A stretch of 64,000 bases of DNA. Source: Actinoplanes sp. NBRC 103695. GTDB lineage: Bacteria; Actinomycetota; Actinomycetes; Mycobacteriales; Micromonosporaceae. The translations under genes and the position numbers were made by a program. The stretch is from the NCBI RefSeq assembly GCF_030269485.1, contig NZ_BSTL01000001.1:58794-122793 (forward strand), given 5' to 3'. Below, piece by piece: positions 1 through 8,942 of this stretch. Within the stretch, counting starts at the first letter, position 1, and every line of letters starts with the position of its first letter. A model generated the notes under the pieces. The model was given only the letters and a program-made list of their open reading frames with translations, was not told where the DNA came from and searched no databases.

Positions 1-977
1 AACCCGAGGTGCCCGGTCAGCCGGCCGAGTCCGCTGGTCAGCGACCAGTTCTCCGGCGAGACGGGAGTGCTCAGCGTGCCCAGCCAGCCGTACCCGGTGC
101 CCGCCGCCGCCGTGATCAGCGCGGTCGCCGCACCTGCCGTGCCCACCACCGTGGCCGCGGCACGCATCCGCCGCCCGCGCCCGTCCAGCTGAGAGGCCCA
201 GATGACGGCGACCGCGACGAGCCCCAGCACCGCCGGCGCCTTCACCAGCGCCGCCGCCACGACCAGGACCGTCGCCACGACCGGCCGGCGCCGGACCGCG
301 GCGGCCAGGCCCACGGCGAGCAGGCCGACCATCAGCGCGTCGTTGTGCGCGCCGCCGACGAAGTGGATCAGCGTCAGCGGGTTGAGCACGACCAGCCAGG
401 CGGCGGCCCGGGGACCGACCCCGGCGGCCGGGGCGAGCGTGCGGATCGCCACCGCGAGCAGCGCCAGCCCGCCGATCGCGACCAGCCGCATCGCGACCAC
501 GCCGAGCAGCAGGTGGGAGCTCAGCGGCGGGGCGATCAACTCGCTGACGATCAGGAACGCCGGGCCGTACGGGCTGGGGGTGTGCTGCCAGATCGCCGGG
601 ATCTGCTCGGCGATCAACCCGCCGAGGACCGCCGGTCCGTGCTGGTAGACGTCGATCCCGGCGTCGACCATCTGCCCCTGGGCCAGGTAGCTGTAGACGT
701 CCCGGCTGAACAGCGGCGGGGTGAACAGCAGCGGGGCGCTCCACAACGCGAGCGTGCGCCACGGGTCGTCCGGTGCGACCCGGCCGTACCACCACCAGCC
801 CGCGACGAGCAGCGCCAGCCCGCAGTAGACGGCTACCAGGCCTGCCTGCGCGTTGGTGCCACCGGCGAAGAACGGGATGCCGACCGGGAGCGCGCCGGCG
901 CCGAGGCCACCCGCGGCGATCAGCGCGGAGCCGCCGAGCCCGGTTGCCCGGGACAGGGCGACATGATCTTTTCGCAC
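1..977 (-). CDS. MptB-like polyprenol-phosphomannose-dependent alpha-1,6-mannosyltransferase (3' end outside window)
   Basis: Partial gene; about 325 codons are visible and the C-terminus lies beyond the window edge. The reverse-strand translation is a polytopic membrane protein with many hydrophobic stretches. It contains the segment FSRDVYSYLAQGQMVDAG, which is characteristic of the MptA/MptB family of integral-membrane GT-C mannosyltransferases, followed by YGPAFL and LNPLTLIHFVGGAHND. The family transfers mannose from polyprenyl-phosphate mannose onto lipomannan-type glycolipids at the outer face of the membrane. The likely start is GTG at 977 (VRKDHVALSRATG); no good ribosome site is visible, so the start is uncertain. 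It is divergent from the sigma factor gene at 1081. Confidence 0.8.
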   Translation of the reverse strand, partial: MRKDHVALSRATGLGGSALIAAGGLGAGALPVGIPFFAGGTNAQAGLVAVYCGLALLVAGWWWYGRVAPDDPWRTLALWSAPLLFTPPLFSRDVYSYLAQGQMVDAGIDVYQHGPAVLGGLIAEQIPAIWQHTPSPYGPAFLIVSELIAPPLSSHLLLGVVAMRLVAIGGLALLAVAIRTLAPAAGVGPRAAAWLVVLNPLTLIHFVGGAHNDALMVGLLAVGLAAAVRRRPVVATVLVVAAALVKAPAVLGLVAVAVIWASQLDGRGRRMRAAATVVGTAGAATALITAAAGTGYGWLGTLSTPVSPENWSLTSGLGRLTGHLG

Positions 978-992
978 CGATGGATCTTTTCG
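965..992. promoter_or_regulatory. Divergent intergenic region with a 10-bp direct repeat
   Basis: The gap between the mannosyltransferase (start about 977) and the sigma factor (start about 1081) carries two copies of GATCTTTTCG at 965-974 and 983-992, 18 bp apart start to start. It is the only A/T-rich patch nearby and may hold the promoter of one or both genes. No clear -35/-10 pair can be assigned. Confidence 0.25.
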
Positions 993-1080
993 ATCACGCG
1001 TGTCGAGAGGTGAACGCCCGCATGTCGCGGAAGGTGATTCCTGCTGTCACGATGAGCCCTCTGCCGGACATGGGATTCAC

Positions 1081-1647
1081 GTGAGCTCTGCGACCGAGGA
1101 CGAGAAGCGCTTCCGCCGGCTGTACGCGGACAACTTTCCGTTGCTGCTCGCGTACGCCCTGCGCCGGGTCGAACAACCCGACGACGCGGCGGACGTGGTG
1201 GGCGAGACGTTCCTGATCGCCTGGCGGCGCCTGCGTGAGCTGCCGCCCGATCCCGAGGTGCGGCTCTGGCTGTACGGCGTCGCGCGGCGCGTGCTGGCCA
1301 ACTTCCACCGCGGCGGCGTCCGCCGGGACCGGCTGGGCGAACGGCTGCGGCAGCGGCTGACCACGGTGTTCGCGGCCGACCCGGGCACCGAGGTGCCGGA
1401 GCGGCTCGCGGTGCGCCAGGCGCTGGCCCGGCTCAGCGAACCCGACCGGGAGGTGCTGATGCTCACCGCGTGGGAGGGGCTGGAGCCCCGGGAGGTGGCG
1501 AGTGTGCTGAACGTGAGCCCGAGCGCCGTGCGTACCCGTCTCTCCCGGGCTCGGGCCCGGCTGCGCGAACTGACCGGTGACGATCCGGATCGGTCCGGAC
1601 ATGAACTGGGTGTCCTGACCGTTCCCGTCCCGAAGGAGGCACGATGA
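1081..1647 (+). CDS. ECF-type RNA polymerase sigma factor
   Basis: A 188-aa group IV sigma factor. Region 2 lies at about residues 11-75 (FRRLYADNFPLLLAYALRR then DVVGETFLIAWRRL, the usual helix binding -10 and core). Region 4 is near the C-terminus (SEPDREVLMLTAWEGLEPRE, then VASVLNVSPSAVRTRLSRAR, a helix-turn-helix for the -35). The GTG start at 1081 (VSSATEDEKRF) is chosen because it gives normal family length; an ATG at 1000 in the same frame would add 27 residues unlike sigma factors. The stop overlaps the start of the next gene by 4 bp (ATGA), so the two are translationally coupled and the partner probably acts with it, perhaps as an anti-sigma factor. Confidence 0.9.
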   Translation: MSSATEDEKRFRRLYADNFPLLLAYALRRVEQPDDAADVVGETFLIAWRRLRELPPDPEVRLWLYGVARRVLANFHRGGVRRDRLGERLRQRLTTVFAADPGTEVPERLAVRQALARLSEPDREVLMLTAWEGLEPREVASVLNVSPSAVRTRLSRARARLRELTGDDPDRSGHELGVLTVPVPKEAR

Positions 1648-2708
1648 CCGACGAGCGGTTCGACCGGAAGATCCATGACGCGGACCCCTACCGTCCGGAG
1701 ATCGCGGAGAGCCTCGCCGGGGCGGAGCAGCATCTCCTGGAGGAGATCATGTCCGAGCCCCAACCGCGCCGGGCCGTGTTCCGCCGCGCGGCGTTCACGC
1801 TGGCCGCCGCGGCAGTGCTCGTCATCGCCGTCGCGGTGTCGCTGGTGTTCCGCTCGCAGCCGTCGCAGACGCGGGCGATCGTGCCGCCCGGCGCGGCGGT
1901 GCCCGAGCAGAAGCAGGCGCCGGCCATGACCCCGGCCGCCTGGCAGAAGCTGGCCGAGGAGGCGCCCCGGCTGATCGTCGACGCGGAGGGCTGGAAGGTC
2001 ACCCACGCGTACGGCTTCGCCGACCACACCGGCACGATGGCCTTCGGCAAGGGCAAGCAGATCCTGGAGATGAACTGGTACCCGGCGGGGCAGTACCAGG
2101 GCTACCGCAAGGACCGGGACGCGGTCAGCAAGCCGGAACCGGCCGTCGTCGACGGCTGGAAGGGCAAGACCGTCCGGTACACCGCCACCGACTTCGCGAC
2201 CATGCTGGAGCCGCGGGACGGCGTCTTTGTGGAGCTGCGCGGCCAGCTCGTCGCGAACCGGGCGGCCTACGACGAGCTGCTCACCAACGTGAAGCGGGTC
2301 GACGTGAAGACGTGGCTGGCGGCGCTGCCGCCGGAGATCGTGACGCCGGACAAGGCCCAGGACGCGGCCGCCAAGATCCTCGCCGACATCCCGTTGCCGC
2401 CCGGGTTCGACCCGAAGAAGGTGAAGTACGAGGGCACCAACGACCCGTACCAGTTCGGCGCGCGGGTCACCTCCGAGGTCGGCTGCCGCTGGATCGCCGA
2501 GTGGGACCGGGCGAAGAAGGCCGGCGACAAGCCGGCGATGGACAAGGCCGCCGATGCGCTCAAGAGCAGCCACGACTGGAAGGTGCTCAACGACATGAAC
2601 GCCGAGGGCGACTGGCCGGAGGTGTTCTGGGAGTACTCCGACAAGATCGCCCACGGCGAGCTGCCGGTCGGCTACAAGTCGGGGCTGGGCTGCGGCACCA
2701 GCTGGTGA
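1644..2708 (+). CDS. CU044_5270-family membrane protein, partner of the sigma factor
   Basis: A 354-aa protein with a short cytoplasmic N-terminus rich in charged residues, one transmembrane helix at about residues 50-68 (FTLAAAAVLVIAVAVSLVF) and a large extracytoplasmic domain. This layout, and its position directly behind an ECF sigma gene, match the actinobacterial CU044_5270 family, usually found as the second gene of such pairs. It has no recognisable zinc-binding anti-sigma (HxxxCxxC) motif. By position it is likely to sense an envelope signal or sequester the sigma factor, but this is inferred. It overlaps the sigma gene by 4 bp. Confidence 0.8.
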   Translation: MTDERFDRKIHDADPYRPEIAESLAGAEQHLLEEIMSEPQPRRAVFRRAAFTLAAAAVLVIAVAVSLVFRSQPSQTRAIVPPGAAVPEQKQAPAMTPAAWQKLAEEAPRLIVDAEGWKVTHAYGFADHTGTMAFGKGKQILEMNWYPAGQYQGYRKDRDAVSKPEPAVVDGWKGKTVRYTATDFATMLEPRDGVFVELRGQLVANRAAYDELLTNVKRVDVKTWLAALPPEIVTPDKAQDAAAKILADIPLPPGFDPKKVKYEGTNDPYQFGARVTSEVGCRWIAEWDRAKKAGDKPAMDKAADALKSSHDWKVLNDMNAEGDWPEVFWEYSDKIAHGELPVGYKSGLGCGTSW

Positions 2709-2765
2709 CGGAAGACATCGACGCCTGCGGATTGGTTGCAGTCCACTCGGTATTCAATATCATCG

Positions 2766-4124
2766 ATGTTCATGGACGAGTTCGCCGGTCGGCTGGGAGC
2801 GCTTCGCCGGCTGCGCGGGCTCACCCAGGAGCGGCTGGCGGACGTCTCCGGCCTGAGCGTCCGCGGCATCCGTGAGCTGGAACGCGGCCGTGGCCGGGCG
2901 CCGCGGCCGCGGACCGCCGCGCTGCTCGCCGACGCCCTGCTCCTGGCCGGCGCCGAACGTGCCGACTTCCTCGCCCTCACCACCGCCCGGGGCCGATGCG
3001 ACATCGACGCGGCCCCGCCCGGTGAGCTGCCGCCGGCGATCAACGACCTCACCGGCCGCGACGGCGAACTCGCCCGGCTCGCCTCCCTCGCCTCGCCGGG
3101 CATCGCGTTCCGGCGTCCCGGCCCCGCCGTCGTCGTCCTGCACAGCCTGGCCGGCATCGGCAAGACCAGCCTCGCGATCGGCGCCGGGCACCGCGTCCGC
3201 AGCGGCTTCCCCGACGGGCAGCTCTTCGCCGACATGCTGGGCGGCACGCTGAAACCGCTCGACCCGGCCGTCGTCCTCGGCCGCTTCCTGCGCTCGCTCG
3301 GCGTCCCCGACGAGCAGCTCCCGCCCACCCGGGCCGCCCGCGTCGCGCTCTACCGGACCCTCACCCACGACCGGCGCCTCGTCGTCGTGCTCGACAACGC
3401 CGCCGACGAACGCCAGGTCCGCCCGCTGCTGCCCGCCGGCGCCGGGTCGTTCGTGCTGGTCACCAGCCGTCGCCCGCTCGCCGGTATGGAGGCGGTCGAG
3501 CGGCTGGCCCTGGGCATCCTCACCCACCCGGCCGGGCGCGCGCTGCTGCGGAGCATCGTCGGGCCACGCGCCATCGCCGAGCCGGCCGCGACCGCGGAAC
3601 TCGCCGGGCTGTGCGGCCACCTCCCGCTCGCCCTGCGCATCGCCGGCAACCGGCTGGCCAGCCGCCCGTCCTGGAGCGTGGCGAGGATGGTGGGTCAACT
3701 ACGCGACCTGGGTACGCGGCTGAGCACGCTCACCGCCGGCGACCAGGGCGTCCGGGCCGCCTTCGCCGTCTCGTACGGTCAGCTGACACCGGCCGCGGCC
3801 CTGGTCTTCCGCCGCAGCTCCCTGCTCGCCCCGGCCGACTTCGGCGTGAGCCTCGCCGCGGTCACCGCCGATCTGCCGGACGCGCCGACCGCGGCCGCGC
3901 TGGAGGAACTGGTCGACTTCGGCCTGTTATGTACCGCGGGAGAGCGCTATCAGTTCCACGAGCTGGTCCGGCTGTTCGCCCTGGAACGGCTCCAGCAGGA
4001 CGAGCCCGGCCGGACCGTGGTCGCCGCCCGCGCCCGCATGGTCGGCTGGGTGCTCCAGCGCACCGGCAGGTCCGGTTATGCCGGTCCTGTGCCTGGTCCA
4101 GGCCACGATCCGATGGTCAGCTGA
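2766..4124 (+). CDS. XRE-family HTH / NB-ARC (STAND) regulator, short form
   Basis: A 452-aa protein. Residues about 1-60 form an XRE helix-turn-helix (LGALRRLRGLTQERLADVSG then RGIRELERGRG). A P-loop NTPase of the NB-ARC/AP-ATPase class follows: Walker A LAGIGKTSLA with Lys at about 133, Walker B RRLVVVLDNA, an RNBS-B-like VLVTSRRPLAG, and the GxP motif GHLPLALRIAGNRLA. Near the C-terminus lies a winged-helix-like ARC2 segment (YQFHELVRLFALERL). Relatives usually carry hundreds of further residues, often TPR repeats, but this one stops soon after the ARC domain. The start is ATG 2766 or 2772. It may act as an NTP-dependent transcription switch. The gene for the S1 protease starts 36 bp downstream on the same strand. 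Confidence 0.8.
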   Translation: MFMDEFAGRLGALRRLRGLTQERLADVSGLSVRGIRELERGRGRAPRPRTAALLADALLLAGAERADFLALTTARGRCDIDAAPPGELPPAINDLTGRDGELARLASLASPGIAFRRPGPAVVVLHSLAGIGKTSLAIGAGHRVRSGFPDGQLFADMLGGTLKPLDPAVVLGRFLRSLGVPDEQLPPTRAARVALYRTLTHDRRLVVVLDNAADERQVRPLLPAGAGSFVLVTSRRPLAGMEAVERLALGILTHPAGRALLRSIVGPRAIAEPAATAELAGLCGHLPLALRIAGNRLASRPSWSVARMVGQLRDLGTRLSTLTAGDQGVRAAFAVSYGQLTPAAALVFRRSSLLAPADFGVSLAAVTADLPDAPTAAALEELVDFGLLCTAGERYQFHELVRLFALERLQQDEPGRTVVAARARMVGWVLQRTGRSGYAGPVPGPGHDPMVS

Positions 4125-4160
4125 GGGCCATCCCCCGCAGGATCATCGAAAGGCAGTCGC

Positions 4161-5285
4161 ATGAAGAGACGCCTCGCCGCCACCCTCGGCATCGCCGGTG
4201 CGATCGCGCTGGTCATGACCGGGTCTCCGGCCGGTGCCGCGCCGGCCGGCCCCGACCGGACAGCGCAGACCTTCCAGTTCCCGGAGAGATACCAGAAGCA
4301 GATCCCGCTGCAGAAGGCGGCAAGCGCGATCCGCAACGAGATCGAGCGCGGCACCTACGCCGGGTACGCCGGCATCGAGCTCGCGGACGACCACGTGGTG
4401 CTCTGGTGGAAGGGCGCCCTGCCCGCGACCATGGCCAAGGTCGCCCGGGCCGCGGCGGCGAACGCCACCATCGAGGTCCGATCGGCTGCCCACTCGCTGG
4501 CCGAACTGCGCGCCGCCGGCGCCACGCTGCGCTCGGCTCACCCCGGCGTCCGGGTCAAGTACGCGGTCGACGGCAGCAAGGTGGTGCTGAGCGTCGCGTC
4601 CGCGTCGACCCTCAAGAGCGCCCCGAAGGCCGACGTTCCGGTGTCCGTCGAGGTGACCGGCGCCAAGGTGGCGACCAGCCGCCGGGACGACTGGGCGCCG
4701 TGGATCGGTGGCGCCGACGCGATCATCGGCAACGCCCGCTGCACCAGTGGCTTCGCCGTCAAGAACAGCGCCAACCAGCAGTTCCTGCTGCTCGCCGGCC
4801 ACTGCGGCGACAACGGCAACCAGGTCCGCGACGGCGTCGGCGAGGTCATCGGCACCTTCACCGGCGACAACTCGACCCACGACCTCGGGCTGGTCGCCAC
4901 CGGCTCGGTCGACAACCAGATGTACGTCGGCGGCCTGGACAGCAACGCGGTCATCAACGTCGACGGCTGGGACTGGGTGTTCGCCGGCGAGTACCTGTGC
5001 CAGTCCGGCGGCTCGTCGGCCCGTGACATCGGCGGCCCGGTCTGCAACCTGCGGGTCGAGAAGTTCAACACCGACCCGGGCGACGCGGTCGAGGCCCGTC
5101 AGGTCGACGGCCAGGCCGCGGTCCGCGGCGGCGACAGCGGCGGCCCGGTCTACTCCGGCTCGGCCGGCGGCGGCGCCATCGCCAAGGGCATCAACTGCTA
5201 CACCTACGTCGGCAACAACACCATCCTGGGCTTCCAGGACTTCGGCACGGCCACCCGTGACTACGGCATCTGGATCGCCGACTAG
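4161..5285 (+). CDS. Secreted trypsin-like serine protease (S1 family) with propeptide
   Basis: A 374-aa pre-pro-protease. Residues 1-27 are a signal peptide (MKRRLAATLGIAGAIALVMT, cleavage near AGAAPA). About 150 residues of pro-region follow, resembling those of streptogrisin/alpha-lytic-type enzymes. The catalytic triad is visible: His214 in AGHCGDNG, Asp241 in THDLGLV and Ser326 in RGGDSGGPVYSG. Two cysteine pairs typical of bacterial S1 proteases are present (RCTSG with GHCG; YLCQ with VCN). It is expected to be exported by Sec and matured by removal of the pro-region. A strong terminator follows. Confidence 0.93.
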   Translation: MKRRLAATLGIAGAIALVMTGSPAGAAPAGPDRTAQTFQFPERYQKQIPLQKAASAIRNEIERGTYAGYAGIELADDHVVLWWKGALPATMAKVARAAAANATIEVRSAAHSLAELRAAGATLRSAHPGVRVKYAVDGSKVVLSVASASTLKSAPKADVPVSVEVTGAKVATSRRDDWAPWIGGADAIIGNARCTSGFAVKNSANQQFLLLAGHCGDNGNQVRDGVGEVIGTFTGDNSTHDLGLVATGSVDNQMYVGGLDSNAVINVDGWDWVFAGEYLCQSGGSSARDIGGPVCNLRVEKFNTDPGDAVEARQVDGQAAVRGGDSGGPVYSGSAGGGAIAKGINCYTYVGNNTILGFQDFGTATRDYGIWIAD

Positions 5286-5295
5286 AACACCCTCA

Positions 5296-5348
5296 GGCCC
5301 GGGTCCTCCGGCTGCCGGCTCAGCCGTCGGCGCCGGAGGGCCCGGGCC
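5296..5348 (+). terminator. Strong hairpin terminator after the S1 protease
   Basis: Inverted repeat with arms 5296-5312 and 5332-5348, 17 bp with one mismatch, very G/C-rich, followed by GATTTCTGTC. It lies 10 bp after the protease stop codon and separates it from the next operon. Confidence 0.75.
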
Positions 5349-5363
5349 GATTTCTGTCACACC

Positions 5364-5379
5364 CGAACGCTAACGTTCG
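5364..5379. promoter_or_regulatory. Palindrome upstream of the DUF4132/MoxR/VWA operon
   Basis: CGAACG-CTAA-CGTTCG, perfect 6-bp arms, 69 bp before the ATG at 5448. A second, imperfect dyad (CCGACGG...CCGTTCGG) follows at about 5391-5408. These may be operator sites for the six-gene operon. No regulator gene is adjacent. Confidence 0.35.
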
Positions 5380-5447
5380 CCCTGCTGTTGCCGACGGTCT
5401 CCGTTCGGCACCGGTGTGATCGTGTTCGTGCTGACGACGGGTGGGGC

Positions 5448-8400
5448 ATGCGCAGTTTCGAGTTCATCGAGGGCAGCTCGGCGAAATTCTGGGAGATCTG
5501 GCAGGACGGTTCCGAGGTCACCGTGCGGTTCGGCCGGGTCGGCACCAGCGGCCAGACCAAGGTCAAGACCTTCGATGACACCGCCGCGGCCTCCGCCCAC
5601 GAGACCAAGCTGATCGCCGAGAAGACCCGCAAGGGGTACGCCGAGACGACCGCCGCCTCGGCTTCCCCCACACCACTTACTACTCCTGTCGTTGTGCCTG
5701 TCTCACCACCCCTCAATGATGAGGATGCGTTCGTGTTTCCGGCGGCGTGGCATCGGTATCGGTGGGCGCGGCGCGGTGGCAGCGGGGTCGGGCGGTTCGT
5801 GCCGGACCCCAAGGCCGGGGCCGCGGTCAAGGAGATGTCGGCGAGTTTCCGGTCGGCGGAGGAGGACGTGGCGTCCTGCGCCGCGCGGGCGGTCGCCGCC
5901 ACGCTCCCCTGGCGGCACCGCGAGAGGGCCGCCGCCTTCGCCGACCACTGGATCGCCCAGCACGGCCTGCGGTTCGCCGCCGAGGCGGCGGTGCGCGCGA
6001 TGAGCATCGTGGTCTCCGACGAGAAAGTGCCGACCGCCCGGGAACTCCGGCCCGGCGACACCCGGCAGAGCTACCAGATCGACAGCCCGATGCTGATCGC
6101 CTTCCGGGTGCGGCACGCCCTCGCGTCCGCCACCGACGAGGAGTACGCCGAGGTCGTCGCCGCGCTCACGCCGCATCGGGCCGGGCACGCCTACGCCCGC
6201 GCGGCCACCTCGGTCCTCCTGCCGACGCAGCACGAGTGGGTGGCTGAGGACGTCGCCTCGGCGAGCGCCGGCCACGACTCCTACCTCGCCACGTTCCTGC
6301 TCGCGGCCGTCTCCACCCGGGCGCAGCTCGACGCCCTGGCGCCGGACGTGACCTTCTGGCCGGTCGTCGGCTCGCTCGCCATGCCGACGACGCTGGCCGA
6401 CCCGCTCGGCTCCGACATCGCGCCGGCGATGTTCGGCTGGCTCGCCGAGGACTACGCCGACTCCGACGCCAAGCGGCGCATCCTCGCCGTGCTCGCGGCC
6501 CTGCCCGGCGACGACGTGATGGGCGGCCTGATCGAGCGGGCCGACCAGAGGTTCGTCGCGCCCGCGCTGACCGACGCGGCCGCCCGCTATCCCGTGCGGG
6601 CCATGCGACTGCTGGCCGAGGGGGCCGGCAACCGTACCGTCGCCGATCTGCTCCGCGCGCACGTGCTCGCCCACCCCGAACTGCTCGAGCAGGTCATGCC
6701 ACAACTGAGCCCGGCCGCCGCAAGCCGGGTCGAGGCGATCGTCGACGAGGCCGGCGCGGTCGCGGAGGCGCCCGTCGAGGCGGTGCCGCCGCTGCTCGCC
6801 GACCCGCCGTGGCGCAACCGCCCCAAAGCCGCGAAGCCGGTCGTGATCGCCGGGCTGGAGTGCACCGACCCACCGGCGATGGCCTGGCTCGACGGCGAAC
6901 GCGAGTCCTGGCGGCAGACGCACGTCGACCGCTACAACAGCCACGGCGGCTCCTGGGAGGCCGTGGGCCGGCGGATCCTCGCCGGGCAGTCACGCTGGAA
7001 CGACGCCCCCTACTTCCTCGCGGAAGCGCCCGACCAGGTCGCCCAGCCGGTCGTCGCCGCCTGGCGGCGGATCACCGACACCTGGAACGCCGGAAGCTAC
7101 CTGCGGCTCGCCGCCGGCCGCTTCGAGCTCGCCGCGCTGCCCGTGTCGCTCGACACCGCGAGGCGCGCCCCCTCGGACGCGGCGCGGCTCCTGCTCCCGT
7201 TCGAGTCGGTCGAGGTCGTGCTGCTCATGGCCGACTGGCTGGCGCGGCTCAAGACGGTTCGTGGCACCGCCCTCGAGTGGTTGCTGCGCCATCCCGCGGC
7301 CGCCGCCCGGGCGCTGGTTCCGGCCGCCCTGCAGAAGCCGGGTGTGGCCCGGCGCCAGGCCGAGGGGGCACTGTTCGCGCTGCACGGCAACGGTCACACC
7401 GAGGCGATCCGGTCCGCCGCGGCCGGCTACGGCGCCGAGGCCGCCACCGCGATCGACACGCTGCTGGCGACCGACCCGGCGGCGCTGCTCCCGGCCAAGA
7501 TGCCGCCGGTGCCCGCGTGGGCGGTGCCCGGCCTGTTGCCGCCGGTGCTGCTGGCCGACGGATCGGGGGTGCTGCCCGCCGAAGCGGTCACCAACCTGGT
7601 CCAGATGCTGGCCATGTCCCGGCTGGGCGAGCCCTACGCCGGTGTGGCGACCGTCGCGGCCGATCTCCGGGCGGCGAGCCTGGCGGAGTTCGCCTGGGGG
7701 CTCTTCCAGCGCTGGCAGAACTTCGGGGCCAACTCCAAGGAGGGCTGGGTCCTGGACGCGCTCGGCCTGCTCGGCGACGACGAGACGGTTCGCCGGCTCA
7801 CCCCGCTGATCTTGGCCTGGCCCGGGGAGGCCGGCCACGCCAAGGCGGTCACCGGCGTGAACGTGCTGGCCGAGATCGGCACCGACGTCGCCCTGATGCA
7901 CCTGCACGGCATCGCGCAGCGGGCCAAGTTCCGGGGCCTCAAGACGACCGCGGGCGAGAAGATGGACGAGGTCGCCGCTGCGCTGGGCCTCACCGGCGAG
8001 CAGTTGGCCGACCGGCTGGTGCCCGACTTCGGGCTGGCCGCCGACGGCAGCATGCGCCTCGGCTACGGGCCACGGCAGTTCACCGTTGGCTTCGATGAGC
8101 AGCTCCGGCCGTACGTCGTGGACAGCAGCGGGAAACACCTCAAAGCCCTGCCCAAACCGGGTTTGAAGGACGACGCCGAGCTCGCGCCGGCCGCCTTCAA
8201 GGCGTTCGCCGCCCTGAAGAAGGACGTGCGCACGGTCGCGGCCGACCAGCTGCGCCGCCTGGAACGAGCCATGGTGACCGGGCGGCGGTGGAGCGGCGGC
8301 GACTTCCGGCGGCTGTTCGTCGAGCACCCGCTGGTGTGGCACATCGTCCGTCGCCTGGTCTGGGGCGTCTACGACGCGTCCGGGACGCTGATCGGCGCGG

Positions 8401-8942
8401 TCCGGGTGGCCGAGGACCGCACCTTCTCCACAGTGGAGGACGACGAGACCGCGCTCGCCGACGACGCGATCGTCGGGGTCGCGCATCCGCTCGAGCTCGA
8501 CGCTGCCCTGCCCGACTGGGCCGAGGTGTTCGCCGACTACGAGATCCTGCAGCCGTTCCCGCAGCTCGGCAGGCCGACGTTCGCGCTGACCCCGGCGGAG
8601 GCCGCGGCCGGCCGGCTGACCCGTTTCGAGGGCATCACCGTGCCGACCGGCCGGGTGATCGGACTGGAACGCCGTGGCTGGAAACGTGAGGAGCCGCAGG
8701 ACGGCGGCCACCAGGGCTACATCGAGCTGAGCCTGGCCACGAACCGGGCGGTGGTCATCTCCCTCGACCCGGGCATCGCGATCGGCGCCATCGACATCTT
8801 CCCCGAGCAGAAACTCGAGGAGATCTTCCTGTCCGACGGCAGCGACAGCTGGTACCGCAAGGACGGCCGCCTGCCGTTGAGCTCGCTCGACCGGATCGCC
8901 GTCTCGGAGGTCATCCGCGACCTGACGGAGGTGACCGCGTGA
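5448..8942 (+). CDS. WGR domain / DUF4132 protein (MolR/YehI-like)
   Basis: A 1,164-aa protein. Residues about 1-70 are a WGR domain (FWEIWQDGSEVTVRFGRVG then GQTKVKTFDD), a nucleic-acid-associated module also found in PARPs. The middle is rich in alanine/leucine helical, HEAT-like segments. The C-terminal half contains the DUF4132 region (for example LRPYVVDSSGKHLKALPKPG, LVWGVYDASG, HPLELDAALPDWAEVFADYE). The family is represented in E. coli by YehI, once named MolR; its biochemical role is unknown. The ATG at 5448 follows a G-rich stretch (GGGTGGGGC) and begins exactly at the WGR domain. It overlaps the next gene by 4 bp and heads a six-gene operon. Confidence 0.85.
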   Translation: MRSFEFIEGSSAKFWEIWQDGSEVTVRFGRVGTSGQTKVKTFDDTAAASAHETKLIAEKTRKGYAETTAASASPTPLTTPVVVPVSPPLNDEDAFVFPAAWHRYRWARRGGSGVGRFVPDPKAGAAVKEMSASFRSAEEDVASCAARAVAATLPWRHRERAAAFADHWIAQHGLRFAAEAAVRAMSIVVSDEKVPTARELRPGDTRQSYQIDSPMLIAFRVRHALASATDEEYAEVVAALTPHRAGHAYARAATSVLLPTQHEWVAEDVASASAGHDSYLATFLLAAVSTRAQLDALAPDVTFWPVVGSLAMPTTLADPLGSDIAPAMFGWLAEDYADSDAKRRILAVLAALPGDDVMGGLIERADQRFVAPALTDAAARYPVRAMRLLAEGAGNRTVADLLRAHVLAHPELLEQVMPQLSPAAASRVEAIVDEAGAVAEAPVEAVPPLLADPPWRNRPKAAKPVVIAGLECTDPPAMAWLDGERESWRQTHVDRYNSHGGSWEAVGRRILAGQSRWNDAPYFLAEAPDQVAQPVVAAWRRITDTWNAGSYLRLAAGRFELAALPVSLDTARRAPSDAARLLLPFESVEVVLLMADWLARLKTVRGTALEWLLRHPAAAARALVPAALQKPGVARRQAEGALFALHGNGHTEAIRSAAAGYGAEAATAIDTLLATDPAALLPAKMPPVPAWAVPGLLPPVLLADGSGVLPAEAVTNLVQMLAMSRLGEPYAGVATVAADLRAASLAEFAWGLFQRWQNFGANSKEGWVLDALGLLGDDETVRRLTPLILAWPGEAGHAKAVTGVNVLAEIGTDVALMHLHGIAQRAKFRGLKTTAGEKMDEVAAALGLTGEQLADRLVPDFGLAADGSMRLGYGPRQFTVGFDEQLRPYVVDSSGKHLKALPKPGLKDDAELAPAAFKAFAALKKDVRTVAADQLRRLERAMVTGRRWSGGDFRRLFVEHPLVWHIVRRLVWGVYDASGTLIGAVRVAEDRTFSTVEDDETALADDAIVGVAHPLELDAALPDWAEVFADYEILQPFPQLGRPTFALTPAEAAAGRLTRFEGITVPTGRVIGLERRGWKREEPQDGGHQGYIELSLATNRAVVISLDPGIAIGAIDIFPEQKLEEIFLSDGSDSWYRKDGRLPLSSLDRIAVSEVIRDLTEVTA

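Noticed and set aside
2736..5285. NB-ARC protein plus S1 protease as a STAND-protease defence pair
   Set aside because: The protease has a signal peptide and pro-region, so it is secreted. The NB-ARC protein has an XRE DNA-binding domain. Proximity alone does not make a defence pair.
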